Positions 6,619-7,586 of a DNA stretch of 7,586 nucleotides are shown here, one piece after another. Position numbers and translations under genes: made by a program. Under the pieces are notes generated by a model. That model was not told where the DNA came from. It did not search any database and saw only the letters and a list, made by a program, of their open reading frames with translations. The first letter of the stretch is position 1. The number at the start of each line of letters is the position of its first letter. Source of the DNA: Pseudomonadota bacterium (GTDB lineage Bacteria; Pseudomonadota; Alphaproteobacteria; Acetobacterales; Acetobacteraceae); NCBI GenBank assembly GCA_021805485.1, contig JAJZFF010000470.1, positions 1 to 7,586 of the forward strand, read 5' to 3'.

Positions 6619-7302
6619 TCAGGCCTTCAGCGCCGCCGGATAGGCGGCATCGGCCGGGCGGGCCGTCTTGACCGCGTCACGCACCATGACGTAGCCGTCC
6701 TTCGCACCCGGCACCGCGCCCTTGATCATGATGAGGTTGCGCGCCTCATCGATCGCAGCGACCTCGAGATTGAGGGTGGTGATGCGCTCGACGCCGAGAT
6801 GGCCGGCCATCTTCTTGTTCTTGAAGGTCTTGCCCGGATCCTGGCGGTTACCGGTCGAACCCAGCGAACGATGGCTGATCGAGACGCCGTGCGAGGCTTC
6901 AAGGCCGCGGAAGTTCCAGCGCTTCATGCCACCCGCGAAGCCCTTGCCCTTGCTGATGCCGGCAACATCGACCTTCTGGCCGACGGTGAAATGCGCAGCC
7001 GAAAGAACCTGACCCGCTTCCAGCACCGCATCATCCGCGACGCGAAATTCGACGAGCCGATTCGCCGGCTCGACCTTCGCCGCGGCGTAGTGCCCCTTCA
7101 TCGGCTTCGTCACGTTCTTCGTCTTGGCATGGCCGAAGCCGAGCTGCACGGCCGTGTAGCCGTCACGCTCCTTGGTGCGGGCGGCAACCACGCGCACATC
7201 GTCCATGTGCAGCACGGTCACCGGCACATGAGTGCCGTCTTCCCTGAACAACCGGGTCATACCCAGCTTCTTCGCGATAATACCGGTGCGCATCACACTC
7301 AT
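6619..7302 (-). CDS. rplC: 50S ribosomal protein L3
   Basis: Encodes L3 (227 aa), one of the two assembly initiators of the 50S subunit, whose long loop approaches the peptidyl transferase centre. The N-terminus reads [16 protein letters not shown] and the central loop has [14 protein letters not shown] and [13 protein letters not shown] at about residues 118-160. Gln154 in RQDPG aligns with Escherichia coli Gln150, the site methylated by PrmB; conservation here is seen, modification is not. Two starts are possible: ATG at 7302 (giving MSVMRTG) and ATG at 7293 (MRTG, 224 aa). The upstream sequence is only weakly Shine-Dalgarno-like (GAGCAGAG) and fits either. The gap to rpsJ is 6 nt for the first. 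The identity is certain, the exact start is not. Confidence 0.97.
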   Translation of the reverse strand: MSVMRTGIIAKKLGMTRLFREDGTHVPVTVLHMDDVRVVAARTKERDGYTAVQLGFGHAKTKNVTKPMKGHYAAAKVEPANRLVEFRVADDAVLEAGQVLSAAHFTVGQKVDVAGISKGKGFAGGMKRWNFRGLEASHGVSISHRSLGSTGNRQDPGKTFKNKKMAGHLGVERITTLNLEVAAIDEARNLIMIKGAVPGAKDGYVMVRDAVKTARPADAAYPAALKA

Positions 7303-7308
7303 CTCTGC

Positions 7309-7586
7309 TCAGATCTTGATCTCGACATCGACGCCCGCCGCGAGGTCGAGCTTCATCAGCGCGTCCACGGTCTGCGGGGTCGGCTCGACAATGTCGAGCA
7401 GCCGGCGATGGGTCCGGATCTCGAACTGCTCGCGGCTCTTCTTGTCGACATGCGGCGAACGGTTCACGGTGAACCGCTCGATATGCGTCGGCAGCGGAAT
7501 CGGTCCCCGCACCTGGGCGCCCGTGCGCTTCGCCGTGTTCACGATCTCCCTGGTGCTGTTGTCCAGCACCCGGTGATCGTACGCCT
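7309..7586 (-). CDS. rpsJ: 30S ribosomal protein S10 (NusE), partial (5' end outside window)
   Basis: The C-terminal 91 residues of S10 are present; the frame is open to the right edge and about ten N-terminal residues are missing. S10 sits in the 30S head and doubles as NusE, the partner of NusB in transcription antitermination and a link to NusG. The visible part starts [20 protein letters not shown], then [20 protein letters not shown], the loop region that differs between ribosome-bound and free S10, and ends [17 protein letters not shown] at 7569 looks like a start but is the Val of HRVLD, so it is internal. It is normally the first gene of the S10 operon; its promoter and leader are outside the window. 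Confidence 0.97.
   Translation of the reverse strand, partial: AYDHRVLDNSTREIVNTAKRTGAQVRGPIPLPTHIERFTVNRSPHVDKKSREQFEIRTHRRLLDIVEPTPQTVDALMKLDLAAGVDVEIKI

Noticed and set aside
1..7586. Search for mobile elements, CRISPR arrays, tRNA or rRNA genes, riboswitches, defence or other accessory systems.
   Set aside because: Ribosomal protein genes account for essentially every base, the order is canonical, and no repeat array, transposase, insertion boundary or RNA gene is visible.

Overview
The whole window is one stretch of the conserved S10-spc ribosomal protein cluster, read entirely on the minus strand (right to left). It holds 17 genes in the classical bacterial order: rpsJ (5' end cut off at the right edge), rplC, rplD, rplW, rplB, rpsS, rplV, rpsC, rplP, rpmC, rpsQ, rplN, rplX, rplE, rpsN, rpsH, and the start of rplF (cut off at the left edge). 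The sequence is GC-rich with strong G/C bias at third codon positions. The proteins read as alphaproteobacterial: zinc-free 101-residue S14, L3 with an RQDPGKTF core, S8 beginning [18 protein letters not shown], and extended L22 and L23. From memory, L16, S8 and L23 look most like Acetobacterales/Rhodospirillales, but that order-level guess was not tested.

Layout in transcription order. The S10 part (7586 to 2416) encodes S10, L3, L4, L23, L2, S19, L22, S3, L16, L29 and S17. The spc part (2414 to 1) encodes L14, L24, L5, S14, S8 and L6. The two parts run together: the S17-L14 junction, where Escherichia coli has an operon boundary, is only 1 nt here. Gaps run from a 4-nt overlap to 15 nt everywhere except rplE-rpsN, which is 77 nt and contains a plausible hairpin directly against the rpsN Shine-Dalgarno. 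No promoter or terminator is visible, so the window is probably part of one longer transcript.

The products act together as ribosome parts. L3, L4, L2, L22, L23, L24, L29, L14, L16, L5 and L6 belong to the 50S subunit. S10, S19, S3, S17, S14 and S8 belong to the 30S subunit. L22, L4, L23, L24 and L29 line the exit tunnel or its mouth. S3, S10, S14 and S19 sit in the 30S head. S10 also serves in transcription antitermination as NusE.

I found no mobile element, CRISPR array, tRNA/rRNA gene, foreign insertion or undescribed system. The points worth a second look are modest: the rplE-rpsN leader-like gap, the stop codons built into Shine-Dalgarno sequences, the long L22 tail, and a His-to-Leu change in the most conserved loop of L2.
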